The notes beneath the pieces were generated by a model. It had not been told where the DNA came from, did no database searches, and saw only the letters and a program-made list of their open reading frames with translations. From Owenia fusiformis (lineage: Eukaryota > Annelida > Polychaeta > Sabellida > Oweniidae), in assembly GCA_903813345.2 (NCBI GenBank), contig CAIIXF020000012.1:13004932-13068931 (forward strand): DNA of 64,000 nucleotides, given 5' to 3'. The position numbers and the translations under genes were made by a program. Shown piece by piece: positions 1-12,100 of the stretch. Each line of letters begins with the position of its first letter. The first letter of the stretch is position 1.

Positions 1-191
1 AAATCTGAGGTACTAGATATAGTAGAGTTATTTGTGAATGATTTATTGAAAAACTACTCGTCAATATTTGAGACCGAATAAAATGTTAATTTTTCGTAAA
101 AGGACCAACATTAACTGAAAGTTTTAAAAACATTTTATGAACAGGTCGGCCATTGATTGTCTAGAATTCACTATCAATTTGGAGAACTTAT

Positions 192-432
192 TTATTCGTT
201 GCTATACACTGCATCGACGGTTTCATCAAACTCATCCGGTATAGCCCACGTAAACCATCCACATGATGTCGGATTGTCGCCCAAGTAGGTGTACGATCGT
301 ATTGGCGTTTCCTGGATGTAGTACGATATGTTTGTCCTGAATATAACTGGTTCATCCTCAACCGTCCAAGCAAGCTCAAACCCACTGCCAAACATGTATG
401 TTCCTTTCCAGTCTCTGGTTTCGTAAGTTTTG
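192..432 (-). CDS. L1a exon 6, C-terminal half of the barrel domain
   Basis: Terminal coding exon. A TAG acceptor stands just above 432 and the stop TAA is at 194-192. The first base completes a Ser codon begun in exon 5, and 79 further residues follow, starting KTYETRDWKGTY and ending DAVYSNE. The same exon recurs at 38,705-38,945 and, with a different end, at 5,985-6,177 and 44,283-44,475. Confidence 0.75.
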
Positions 433-3400
433 CTATAACAAATTTAACAGAATTTATTTACGGGATTGTGTTAAAACGGAAGTGTAATGATATGATGAAA
501 ACAGTGAAATATTTCATATTTTTGTCAAACATTCACAAAACCCCTTCGAATACGGTGTTGGTTAACGATTTTTTTCTTCGTGAAAGGTGGCTGATATCTA
601 CGAATGCAGACCAGTCGTTTTCAGTAGAGCTTAAGAACCTGACTTTTTATGTGTATTTGATATGAGTACATAAAATGATTACTGGGAATAACTGACTAAT
701 TTGTCATATTATTTTTTTGGCACGTTCTGGTGGGAGTGAGAATGTCCGAACCTTCCATTCATCCATTCGTATTCCCATTCAAGCGTTCCCGAGGTGAAGA
801 CTGCCTGCGAGAGATGAGGTAGTCTCACTATCTTGTCATATTGAAATTCAAGATGCACTCTCCTTGCATCAATAAAGCATGTCTGACCACTTGCTAAGTA
901 TCCTTTGTATACCAATCCAGGGGCAAAAAGTGAGTCATCTGGAAATGTTGGATTTGATCGGGAGTAAGTAACAGATTTTGTTAAAACACACATTTATTTC
1001 ATTTTCTTAAATAAACTTTAAATTTTAACGTTCCTTGAGATTTTTAACAATTTATTAAAATATGTCTCACTGTATATTGCCTTATCTGGGTCTCCCTTAA
1101 TTTATTTAATGGTCTAAACTGTTTGGTTAAACCAATCGAAAACTTTCTAGTTCCCGGAAAAGACCCGCAGTGGAAACCTTTGGGTAGACGTTGTCATTAC
1201 CGGATGCCCAAACGTGGCAGGAACACGTACATAGATACTCGAGTGATGTTGATTGGACATCAGTGTGCAGAGAAATCGTTATTTTACTAACTGAGTGGCT
1301 TCACATTATGTAACTGTATTTATGGAGCAAAATGATAATAAATGATAATAAAATGATAAGGTTGTAATGCTTCCTCAATAAATTCAGGGGGGTACACGAA
1401 TATCAGAGTATATTCTGTTACTCTTTTGAGACTCACCACAAACATCGCCCCATTCATCGCTTCCATCTGCGCAATCGACGTGACCATCGCAAACCTAAAT
1501 CATATACGTACAGCACATATCAAATCATTTCCATACGCTAACCACAGAGGTACAGAGTCGTTCCCTGTTCCAGATCGTGAACGACTACCTTGGGGTACTT
1601 AGCTTGTATTTGCGAATGCATAATAGCGGCTAGCGGCTACCTGATTAACGTACTAGTTTATGGGCAACTCGTTTAAAGAGAGAATCAGAGATAGCGAGCA
1701 GCCTAACAAAAAATTGTTTCAATTTTAAAATATTTCTGGCTTATGTCATTCCTTTTTTTATCTATTATCTAAAAATCCCCAAAGTGCACAATTTATTCCA
1801 GGAAAACTAAAGATTTTTGCAGTAATGTTGTATTTTTCTTATAAGAATGGTTACCATTCTTATTATTTGGGAGAATTTAAACATTTTTCACCCATTTTTG
1901 CACCTTGAATCCATTATAACTTCACCAATTTATAATATATCGAAGATCTTTTGGGAGATATTGTATTTGAGATTGTAAGGAATAGAGTGGTAGGTCAATT
2001 GGACATGTTGCTTGTTATTTTGTCACCCCCATAGATCTGATTCTGCCTTTAAATATGAATAGTACCTGCCGCTATTTAATTCATATTGAAATGAGTTGGT
2101 CATAAAATAAAATGTTAATCCGGTAGCCGGTAGCCGTCATTTGCATTCGCGACTACAAGCTTAGTTTTAGCATGTTTAATGTATGTTTTCGATTCGATGG
2201 CATTATATGTGTCAAGCAATGATAAATCAATTATATTGAATCATTGTTCCCGTTATACTACAGTAGTATAACTATACTTAATTTTTCTTTGGTTAAATAT
2301 ATTTATAAACTTAAAGGCAATTAAATTAATGATGTACCAGCATTTCATGTATGCATTCGCCAGACTCTCGACAGCGAAGAAGATTCCTTCCTTTGTCGCA
2401 TTTATTTGCTAAAATTAACGTTAATCAATTTTTTAAAATCAATTTTTTGAAATCGAGTACAAATTCAGTACATAATCCTTATATATATTGAAAATGGTCT
2501 TCAAGAGATGGCCCCCATCTTAGTACAATTGTCCGGATCAGTATAAAAATAAAAGGAAATAGTTTTAATTAGGTTCATGGAAGAACAATGTAAAAATAAC
2601 ATACTCATCTTGTACACGATCTCCGTATTGGTCTTTGCATATTTACTATACATCATCAGCCGTTCAAAATTCACTTCACGTGCCTGTGAGATTTTCTTTA
2701 ACTTGTCTTCCGCCCTGAAGAATATATTCTTAATGGTCAATCCATTTCGGTTTTCTAGTGTGTGTTTGCCAATCGGGTATATGTCTAATAATCAACGTTG
2801 TATCCTGCAGTTGATATTGCGGCAGATATTCTGAGAATACTAGACTACATTTACAGTCGACTATACAATATAATAACAATGTAAAGTCACGTATTAATCT
2901 GAACTTCACGATCATGCACCGTACGTGTTGCGTTAAAACACAAATATAAAGGCACATTGGAGTATGAACTTCACCCATCTCTCCATATTTCCTCGCACGA
3001 ACACTAGTCTCATATATTTGTTCAACTCACAAAGTACCCAATTTGTATGAATAAAAATGTTTCAATTTTAATTCAGGCCCGATGTCCAATATTTCACTAT
3101 ATTGCTCGCAGAAATGACGTTATTAGTATTATTACCACCGTTAACGACCAGGACTGAAACAGCAAGAAAATCTTACGCATTGAACGATATCTAATTTCCC
3201 GGGGAAAATAGAATATATTCTAGACCGGTCCATATGGACCACCACTATGGCGTCACACATTTCTCAGGTCGATATAATAAAATGAACGCCTTCTAAACTA
3301 GCACTAAAACCCCTAGAACTGTAATAATATTGAATCATTGTTCCCGTTATACTTCAGTAGTATTATACTTAATTTTTCTTTGGTAAAATAGATTAAATAT

Positions 3401-4681
3401 AAGTTTAACAAAGGCAATTAAGATTAATGATTAATGTCAGGCAAAGATAAATTGATATTGAATCATTGTTCCCGTTATACTACAGCAGTATTACTATACT
3501 AAATTTTTCTTTGGTAAAATATATTTATAAGCTCAAAGGCAATTAAAATTAATGATCTACCAGCAGATCATGTATGCATTCGCCAGACTCTAGACAGCGA
3601 GATGATTCCTTCCTTTGTCTCATTGATTTGCTAAAATTAATGTTAATCAATTTTTTTAAATCAATTTTTTAAAATCGAGTACAAATTCAGTACATAATCC
3701 TTATATATTGAAAATAGTCTTCACGGGATGGCCCCCATCTTAGTACAATTGTCCGGATCAGTATAAAAATAAAAGGAAATAGTTTTAATTAGGTTCATGG
3801 GAGAACAATGTAAAGTAACATACTCATCTTGTACACAATCTCCGTATTGATCTTTGCATATTTACTATACATCATCAGCCGTTCAAAATTCACCTCACGT
3901 GCCTGTGAGATTTTCTTAAACTTGTCTTCCGCCCTGAAGAATATATTCTTAATGGTCGAATCATTTCGGTTTTCTAATGTGTTTTGCCAATTGGGTATAT
4001 GTCTAATAATCAACGTTGCATCCTGCAGTTGATATTGCGTCAGATAGTCTGAGAATACTAGACTATATTTACAGTCGACTATACTATATAATATCAATTA
4101 TTCCAAAGTCACGTATTAATCTGAACTTAAAGATCATGCATCGTGTTGCGTTAAAACACGAATATAAAGGCACATTGGAGTATGGACTTCACCCATCTCT
4201 CCATGCTTTCTCGCACGAACACAAGTCTCATATATTTATTCAACTCACAAAGTACCCAATTTGTATGAATAAAAATGTTTCAATTTTAATTCAGTGACAT
4301 CTGAAATTTCTGACTTTTTACAGCAACCTAAAATGAAAACATAAGCCTCTGAAGTCACACCTGCTCTATGGCGTGTGCACGGCCGCCGTATATTCACAAA
4401 ATCGATATAGAAAATCTACATCACACTGCTTATTCCTATATTTTACGCTACGTATTTCTCTCGATTTTGGAAAGCTACGGCGCCATACGGTTGCCGTAGA
4501 TCAAACCTGACTGAGGCATAACAACCAACCTGAGAAGGCGCTCTTCAATCCCTATGAGTTTCTGCTCCCATCCGTTTGTGAAACCACCGTCCATGCGCAT
4601 ATGCCTCCATCTGCTTCTCGGTTCATTTGCTTCAGCAACAATTTCAACAAACACAAAAACTAAACAGATATACGTATTCAT
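192..4681 (-). CDS. Extracellular haemoglobin linker chain, gene L1a
   Basis: Predicted secreted linker of an annelid-type giant haemoglobin. Joined exons on the minus strand: 4681-4530, then one of two coil exons (3933-3824 or 2714-2605), 2408-2338, 1494-1437, 938-752 and 432-192. Every junction agrees in phase and gives about 272 residues. Order of parts: signal peptide (about 1-18), charged linker, coiled coil (about 38-87), LDL-A module with six Cys and the calcium-binding DGxxDCxDGSDE pattern (about 92-130), then a beta-rich C-terminal domain of about 140 residues. Known of the family: the coil trimerises and the LDL-A and barrel domains dock globin dodecamers. Seen: architecture and splice phases. 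Inferred: the linker identity, since no alignment could be run. Another secreted LDL-A protein is the alternative. No disabling change was found. Confidence 0.75.
752..938 (-). CDS. L1a exon 5, N-terminal half of the barrel domain
   Basis: This 187-nt exon begins after TTTCCAG and ends at GGAAG/GTTCGG. It encodes 61 full codons, including GQTCFIDARRV and TLEWEYEWMNG. The incoming phase matches the single G left by the LDL-A exon, and the outgoing phase matches exon 6. Exons of the same length stand at 6,562-6,748 and 44,862-45,048. Confidence 0.75.
1437..1494 (-). CDS. L1a exon 4, second half of the LDL-A module
   Basis: A 58-nt exon between TTTAG and GTGAGT. It encodes VCDGHVDCADGSDEWGDVC plus one base. 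It holds Cys 4-6 and the acidic calcium-binding cluster D-G-x-x-D-C-x-D-G-S-D-E that defines LDL-receptor class A repeats. Confidence 0.88.
1599..2163. mobile_element. Palindromic MITE-like repeat carrying a nested insertion
   Basis: The ends are an inverted repeat (CTTGTATTTGCGAATGC on the left, GCATTCGCGACTACAAG on the right), with inner arms GGCTAGCGGCTACC and GGTAGCCGGTAGCC. The equivalent repeat in the right unit (41,501-41,690) is only 190 bp, because the left copy contains the insertion at 1,677-2,048. Related sequence lies at 59,385-59,990. Confidence 0.6.
1677..2048. mobile_element. 372-bp element inserted at TTAA
   Basis: Short terminal inverted repeats (AGAGAGAATCAGA and AGGCAGAATCAGA) are flanked on both sides by TTAA. 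The right unit has the uninterrupted sequence CGTTTAAATATG at the matching place, so this is an insertion with a 4-bp TTAA duplication. It is non-coding. The target fits piggyBac-like or other TTAA-specific families. Confidence 0.65.
2338..2408 (-). CDS. L1a exon 3, first half of the LDL-A module
   Basis: A 71-nt exon after TTTTAG, ending CTG/GTACAT. With the A carried over from exon 2 it reads TNKCDKGRNLLRCRESGECI and on to HEML, giving Cys 1-3 of the LDL-A module. It ends in phase 0, exactly as exon 4 needs. It is too short to stand out as an ORF and was found from its phase and conservation in all four genes. Confidence 0.85.
2605..2714 (-). CDS. L1a coil exon 2, copy a
   Basis: A 110-nt exon between TTCTTCAG and GTATGT. 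It encodes RAEDKLKKISQAREVNFERL and a further MMYSKYAKTNTEIVYKM, a charged heptad-like helix continuing the coil begun in exon 1. It is intact and in phase with exons 1 and 3. A second copy lies at 3,824-3,933. Confidence 0.75.
3561..3630 (-). pseudogene. Decayed second copy of exon 3 (LDL-A first half)
   Basis: A clear copy of the 71-nt exon 3, but 70 nt long. The first Cys codon is replaced by TGA and one base is missing near GGAATCATCTCGC, so it cannot encode the module. It accompanies coil exon 2b, showing that exons 2 and 3 were duplicated together and that this half decayed. Confidence 0.75.
3824..3933 (-). CDS. L1a coil exon 2, copy b
   Basis: A second intact 110-nt coil exon with the same splice borders and phases as 2,605-2,714. 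It differs by only a few residues (for example Phe for Leu after AEDK, and Ile for Thr before NTEIVY). Because 110 is not a multiple of three, including both copies shifts the frame, so at most one copy can be used per transcript. Confidence 0.65.
4530..4681 (-). CDS. L1a exon 1, signal peptide and coil start
   Basis: Start ATG at 4681-4679; donor CTCAG/GTTGGT. It encodes a hydrophobic signal sequence (MNTYICLVFVFVEIVAEA), then NEPRSRWRHMRMDGG and the first heptads (EQKLIGIEERLLR). The 152-nt length leaves AG, which the coil exon completes to Arg. The start is chosen because the signal peptide begins there in all four paralogues. Confidence 0.8.
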
Positions 4682-4779
4682 AGCAGATGTATGTTGATGA
4701 AATGTACACATTGTCTTTTACTGGATAACTAACTGTCAGCAACGAAAGTTTCAAAGTCCATGGTTTAATGAGAAACTGA

Positions 4780-4787
4780 TGACGTAA
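4780..4787 (-). promoter_or_regulatory. Shared CRE-like site upstream of linker exon 1
   Basis: The site reads TTACGTCA on the minus strand, 99 bases upstream of the L1a start. The same site stands at the matching place in L1b (42,976-42,983) and L2b (53,927-53,934); L2a has TTACGCCA (35,481-35,488). It resembles CREB/ATF or C/EBP sites. Function is inferred from conservation only, and no clear TATA box was seen. Confidence 0.35.
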
Positions 4788-5790
4788 TTTGTGTTAGGTT
4801 ACAATATTTATTTAATGTTTGATTCGGCCTCGAGGAGGATTGTAAGCCATTATTCAAACTCGAAACCCGTTGCCTGAAGTGGAAGGATTTAGCTAAAAAA
4901 GATTTATTTAGAGTTATCTGCGGACTAAGTATTTCGTTGGAAGATGGACATTACGAATATTATGCTTAAGCTTCCTTGGCAGTTCTAGTCCTCAAAATAC
5001 GAGTAATATTATTACCAAATTGGTGTACGCCAGGCAATGGAGTATCGAGTTTAAATAAGGGCTTCCAATCCTCCTTGATTGGACCTGCTTCCAGAAGTTT
5101 AGAAAATTGTCAAATGAAAACATGAATAACTAGAGATCGATCGAGACTGCCAGCAATCAAATGGAGGCAGTGATGGCGTTTTTGACCTTTTAACGTCACC
5201 AAAGGGTAAAATTGGGAAAATGTCATTTGTAAACTCCTTTCAATTTTACTCAATTTGAATCAATTTTAAGCTGCAAAATGCAATTACTCCTCCTTTTAAT
5301 CTATTTGGGTATCAGCACTTGACAACGGCCAGTACTGCTGGTGACATAAGAAAGTGTTGCGGATCATTTCAATGGGTTGAAACCAAATGGTCAGAGGTTA
5401 ACATGAAACGAAACGAATGACGAATTGTGAATTATGTATTTGCGTCACTCATACTATGAATGCCTATAATATCAACAAATGAAGAGATGTTTCTTAAATA
5501 TTTTTTTTGTATGTCAGAATTTCGCTCTAGTTTTCAAGATTTTACTAATACTGAAAATTAAAAAAGTTATTAAAGAAAAACTGACCATTGAACAATTCTG
5601 TCCGGGCTACTATATAAACGTTAATGTACTCCTCGCTATAAAATTTGAGATACTAGATATAGACAAATTCTATCGTGAACAATTTATTGAAAAACTACTC
5701 ATAAATATTTGAGGCCGAATAAAATGTTAATTGTTTGCAAAAGGTCCAACATTAACTGAACGTTTTGGAAACATGTTATGAATAGGTCGC
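4788..5790. other. Intergenic region between L2a and L1a
   Basis: AT-rich, with no exon-like stretch supported by splice sites and no recognised repeat. It aligns by eye with 42,984-44,130 of the right unit, which differs by small deletions and by a replaced stretch at 43,570-43,960. Confidence 0.5.
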
Positions 5791-5912
5791 CCATCGATTG
5801 TCTAGAATTCACTATATCGATTGTCTAGAATTTACAATATCGATTGTCTAGAATTCAATATATCGATTGTCTAGGATTCACTCTTTCGATTGTCTAGAAT
5901 TCACTATATCAA
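5791..5912. repeat. 25-bp minisatellite (about five copies)
   Basis: Tandem copies of ATCGATTGTCTAGAATTCAC, spaced about 25 bp. The paralogous site at 44,137-44,208 has three copies, so the array changed length after the duplication. Confidence 0.8.
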
Positions 5913-5984
5913 TTGGAGCTCTAAAACTATTCGTTTATTCGTTGCTATATACTGCATCGACGGTTTCATCAAACTCATCTGGTA

Positions 5985-6177
5985 TCACATCCACGCAAGA
6001 AATCCACATGATATTGGATTGTCGCCCAAGTAGATGTATGATCGTATTGGCGTGTCCTTGGTGAAGTACGATACGTACGCCTTGAATATAACTGGTTCAT
6101 CCTCAACCGTCCAAGCATGCGCTAACCCACGACCAGGCAAATATGTGCCTTTCCAGTCTCTGGATTCGTAAGTTTTG
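5985..6177 (-). CDS. L2a exon 6
   Basis: Starts after a TAG acceptor with KTYESRDWKGTYLPG and ends SCGFLAWM with TGA at 5987-5985. Relative to L1a, two extra bases near the end create the early stop. The right-unit copy shares this, so it predates the duplication. Confidence 0.65.
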
Positions 6178-9100
6178 CTATAATAAATCAATACTAACAA
6201 TATGTATAAACGAGAAGTGAGCTTGAGTTAAAACGGCAGTGTAGCGATGCAATATCAAACAGTGGAATGTTTTATTTTTTAGTCACATTTTCACAAAACC
6301 ATGGCCATCGAATACGGTGGCATTGCATTTGATGATTAAAGGATGTTTTCTTCTAACACAAAAGGTGACTTATATTTACACTGGGAGATCAGTCGTTTTT
6401 ATTAGAGCTTAAAAACATGACAGCGTGGCTTTAATGAACATCCTATGATGCTTTCATGATGATTTTAAATCTTTTCACAAGAATATTACTCAATATAAAT
6501 GACTATTTTTTCTCACATTCTTGTGTGAGTTTGGAAATATAAATGCGGTTAGAATTAGTACCTTCCATTTATCCATTCGTATTCCCATTCAAGTGTCCCT
6601 GTGTTGAAAGCCACCTGTGGGAAGAGAGGTAGTCTCCTGTCCGTTTTACACTGAAAGTTGATATACACCTTCCTTGCGTCCATGAAGCATGTCTGATTAC
6701 GTGATAAGTATGCCCTGTATAGCAATCCAGTGGAAAAAAGAGTGAAATCTGGAAATCATGTTGAATTTAATCCCTCAAAGCTCCTTCAGTGTGAATAGCT
6801 TTTGTTACCACATACATTTTTAATTAAGAACTTAAGCCCTGGAATCAGTGCATTGTTTGCTGGAAAGTTTAGGAATCAATGCCTGAGTGGAATGAAGCAG
6901 TTACAATGCATGCCTTGGGCTTAAATTCTATTCGCACATTGCAAAATATTTTCTACAAAATTACCTAAAATATACAAATCACTAAAAACATATTTTCAAT
7001 GAAACTTTTTGCAAGGGTCAAGTCTTGGCAAAGCATCAATTCTCCTCACTTTGACAACCATACAAAACAAATGCGTCATTGGTGATTTCATGCACTGCTG
7101 TCTTGTGAAATACTGTGTTTGGATTGGTTGGAATCGGAAACACCTTACCAATAGCTATGTGTGAATTATATTTATTTTTTAATTACCTTAAATTTCGAGA
7201 GACATGAAAATATATTTAGCATTCAAAACACCATCAAATATTACACTTGAAATATAAAATGGAGAATTAAAATAAATAAAGAACATATCCCAAATCAACC
7301 CAAAACAATGACCTTACGCCAAAAACTCTAAATAATATTATGCAGGGTGACTCCACCCACTAATGGAATAAATACTCAATAATTTAGCAATTTCTAGGAT
7401 TTCTTACACGGTGTTATAGCATGACGGTTACGTCAAGGCTATTTGCGAAATGTTGCGGTAACGATAACAAAAAAAGGTGGATGGGAAAGACAGCATGTCC
7501 TCTTTCTCGCCTGTAGGCAAGATTCACAGATAAGATTTCATTTTCAACTAGTTCCATTCGGGGACGTATATATGGAAGGTTATAAAGACTGGGTCAAATC
7601 TGCCAGGTAGTTTCCTTGAAGCAGAATATAAGCTGCAAACTTACCGACTGAGATATCAAAGTTCATAATTTTAAGTCCATTCTCGTGTTTTCTCAGTATA
7701 TGTGCCTCAAAGCCACTTAAACTATTAACTGTGAGTAAACTATGTATAAACAAGCCATAAAATGAAAAATGCAGAACAGGAACGTGGTGTATATTGTAAA
7801 TAATAATATTTCAAACGCAATGTCGTTAGACGACTACGTATGAATTCTATGGACGGTAACGTATTGTATAAGCTGTACATTAGATATTTAGCGGACGGTT
7901 ACGTGCATGTACACCTTTCAAGTCAAGGTTGCTAGTTCCTATAGCCTCTTTCCATGTCATTGTTCTTATGTGTAAGAAATGGAATATTGAATTGCTTATA
8001 TTTGTTTTCAGGACTCGCAAGAGACGCTCTTGTTTAAGCCTCTAGAGGGCAAGGAAAAAATTGTGTCTTGCTTTATTTATGAAACCAATGAAAGTCAAAA
8101 AGATAGCAATGAAGAGGCAAAAGAAGAATTAGCATCAAGTACTGATGAATATGACTAAATTGATAACAATGGATCAGGGATACATATTTGAACGAGGTTC
8201 GCGTAACCGTCCATCAATTTTTGCGTAACCACAAATTCAAAATACATTATTATGGCTTGAATAGAACATATTAGGTGGTTTCCAATGCTCAATTGGCTTT
8301 TTATGATCGTATGTAGGTTACATCTATATACCCCAAGGTCGTTAGGCAATGTAGACCATGCACTTAAGACAAAAATAAACAAATTACTAAAGGATGAGTC
8401 TGGGAATGAGTCTGGGTATCGACTTAGAAAATATTGAAAATTGTAATGTCTGAAACATCAACTCTCTTCTGAGAGAATATTAAATCAATTATTTATACAA
8501 AAAGTTTGAAACATATCCTCCAAAACATTGCTTAATTTCTTTGTATAGACATCGAATGGTATTTCTGGATAAGTGAATTGGTGTTTATCTGGGTAATCAA
8601 GGGATTATAGTCACTCAAAGTTACTGAGCATCCAGTTTTGAGACTTCAATTGTGTTGTTGAAGTTAAACATAATTCAGTCAAATTCATGCTGAGCACAAC
8701 ATTTTGGTTTCAATTTTATAATCTCTATACATGACCCTGGTGATGAAGAGTCAGAATCAGTCAAAAAAACTAAACCAGAAAACTGTGCTCATTGTGAAAA
8801 CTAAAAGTGAAGCAACTTTTTTCTGATATTTCTCACATCAAATGGCAGCCATCTTGTTTTTCCCCCCTTGAAATTAAACTGGCGGGAAATCCAAAAGTTT
8901 GAAAAAAATGTAATCTTCAAATATATTTCAAAAATATGATTTTCTTTTTAATTCTTCATGGGTCTTAAGTTATTTCTTCTTTGTATGTCATACAAGTTGC
9001 CATTGGTGTTTTTTCTATGATGATGACTTTTTTGTTTTTATTAAGATACTTATTCCGACTCTCGGCAGGGGGTTAATTATGCATCGAATCTTGTGAAAAA

Positions 9101-12100
9101 GTAAATATACTTATCAAATATAACTAGGACAGTAATAAAAACCATATTTCACATACATTTGACTGAGGGACCAAAAGGGCATATACCCGGACACATCCTT
9201 TTGTGTAGTTTTGAATTTCAAACTCAACTGTTTTTCGCTTATTTCGTGTTATCCCCGGGCATCAATTTGCAAAGACTACGTTCAAAATATACATTACGAA
9301 ATGCATCACCGGATGCGATCCTTACATAAATCGTTCATCCTTTCATTGAGACACAGCAGTAGAAAATAATGCACCAACCTTAGTTTTCTGTTCCATCGCG
9401 GCCATTTTATTGGATAAATCAGTGAACGTAGCCGTCCAAACTCGTTTTCAGAGGTGGCGTAACCGTCATGCTATAACACCGTGATTTATGTAACAAATAA
9501 AACGTTCTACAATTTTTTCATGGCCTGACTCCGTCGGTAGAACTTGAAATACATGTATAAGATCGAGTAACCTAAAGATTAGCAGTATTATTTACCCTCT
9601 AGAGGTTAGAACACGCATTTCAATGACACCATATCAGCAGCTTGGTTTTGTTCATGAACTATTGGTCTGAATGAAATGCTGCGCTGAAAGTATGAATGGG
9701 TCGTCTGCTGTATTTGTCCATTAATACAGTAGGACCTGATCGTGATGCTTTATAATTTAGACCACAGTAGAGAAGAATACACGCACGTGAAAATTATAAA
9801 ATCAACAAACAAACGAACAAATTTTCACATATGTTCGGTACATTTGTAATTTATCGTATTGAAACTTCCGGAACAAGGAAATCATTCATTTTCACGGTCC
9901 ATATTTTGCCTCTTGGATATTGTGCTAAATGCTCTATTGTTAACGCAACAAAGGTGATAGGGTATCATTGAAATGTGTGTTCTGACCTCTAAAGGGTAAC
10001 TTAAGACTCCTCATCTTCAGGTAACTCTTATATTTCAAGTTTTACCGACGGAGTCAGGCCATGAAAAAAATACATGTAGTACACTAATGCATAATTTCAA
10101 TTCTATTAATGATACATCGTCTACTTTGTTCCGAGTTCCTCGTAAAACTTCACAACAAAAATAGTTTGCAGACACAAATTCAAACTAATAAACAAAGTAT
10201 ACCCAAGTAATAGTTTTGAGCTTCTTAATTTTGGAACTCACCACAAACGTTGGCCCGTTCATCACTTCCATCTGCACAATCGACGTGTCCGTCACAAACC
10301 TAAATAAAATATGTATGAAATCATTATCGTACGCCAGTTACGTAGGTGGGTGCAGCGTCGTTCCTCGTTCCTGATTTTGCACGACTACTTTTGGGGTACT
10401 TCGTTTTAGGGGGTAGAAGTAGAAGCGCGTCCCGTATTTCCGTCTTGTACAAACCGAGATACTGGACGCAGACCTCCATTTTTGATCCAGAGAGAGATAG
10501 GTGTGATTTTACTCGGTAGCTTGTGATCATTTTACAGTGTTTCCTTATCCAGAAACAGGCTCCTCAGATTCCCAGTACATTGAGGAACATACAATTCTTA
10601 GAAAAATACAGTCATTCATCTAGATTTTTGTAATGTGGGGTTGAGCATAGAAATACTTTGATTTTTTTCCCAGGAAATACACGAATCGAGTCAGATTTAT
10701 TTTTATTTACCAGAACATTGACAAGATATGCAATTTACTTGTGAATGAAATTGGAATACAACTTCCAGTCGGCAAATTTTTGGCTTTGAAATGATCGAAA
10801 ACAGAAAAAATGAAGAAATGGAGAACTTTTTGAACACACGTTTCTCTTAAACCAGTCATAAAAAAGCTAATAATTTAACACATCGTCAATTTAATGGTCA
10901 TCTTTTGAATGGTAACAATATAACTTGAAAAATGAAAAATATATATGAGCCTGGCCGTAGGAAAACCGGTCTTATCACAAAAATTAGAATTGTGCTACAG
11001 AGCCAAAAATGTGCCCAAGATTAAGAGTAAAATGTGCTAAATTCAAATTCGACTTTTTGGTCTATATATGCAAGGAAAAATTGTCAAGACATAAGCCATG
11101 GCTCATTTGAAAGGTCTCTTTGTGCTTTCTAAGATAAAAAATCAGAATATTGAAAAAATCTGTGATAAGACCCCTTTTCCCGTGGCCTGGCTCATATATA
11201 CTTCCATCTGTATTGTTTTAAAAAACACATCAAACACTTGCTTTGTTCTTGGTATCATGTCTCCAGAGTGAAATGAAACATCTTTCCGAACCTCATTGGA
11301 ACAAAACGACATAAACACAACATGTTTAGGTCTCTCAATATTGTAATTGTACAAAGGAAATTTTGGTTGATTTTAAAAAAGTATCTTGTTAATGAAATAA
11401 AAGGTTTATCTTGATTTTTATCTATTTTGGGGGATTTTGTTTTAATTTTTTGTAATACTTTTTTAAAATCAACCAAAAATTCCTTTGTATAACTATAATA
11501 TTGAGAGGTCTAAAAACATGTTGTATATGCTATTTTGTTCCAACAAGGTTCGGAAAGACATTTTATTTCATTCTCTAGAATTGGTACAAAGGAGCAAAAA
11601 ACAATTGCACTAAAAAAACAAAAAATGTTAACAAAAACAGTTATATAAAATATTTCTAAATAATTTTCAATCAGTCAACATTACATAAAATACCATGTTT
11701 TTTACAGAAAGTTTTCAATGATTGGTTTAAGAGAAAAACATTGTTGAATTCAGTTCTTGCTATCGATACCAATCCTTTAAAGAAATACCGGACGAAATGA
11801 AAATGTACTGGACGCAAGCCATCCGGTAATAACAGGCTTGCGTCCAGTACATTTTTTATTTCGTCCAGTATTTTTAAAATTTCCTCATTTTTCTTTTAAT
11901 CGATCACGTTTAAGCTTTTGAAAATTGGAGGCTGCATTGTCAGTTGATAAGAAAATTGCAAAATCTTGTCAATAAAATGGTAAATAAAAAGAAATGTAAC
12001 TCGATTCGTGTATTTACTGAAAAAATCAAAATATTTTTGAACTTAATCAAAGAAAAACTAGATGGATAGCTGTCATTTTATTAGAATTAGATATTCCCCA

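Larger units (their letters stand above)
7407..9483. mobile_element. 2.08-kb element with CACGGTG terminal inverted repeats
   Basis: The ends are a long inverted repeat: CACGGTGTTATAGCATGACG on the left and its mirror, ending CATGCTATAACACCGTG, on the right. The right unit lacks it (near 45,630). CAC...GTG termini occur in the CACTA, Chapaev and Transib groups; no clear target duplication allows a choice. Two exon-like stretches lie inside on opposite strands (7,645-7,728 minus and 8,012-8,158 plus). Confidence 0.65.

Noticed and set aside
192-432. Reading the C-terminal linker exons as a lectin or fucolectin domain
   Set aside because: The coil plus LDL-A plus this domain in one short secreted protein fits haemoglobin linkers better, and no lectin motif was seen.
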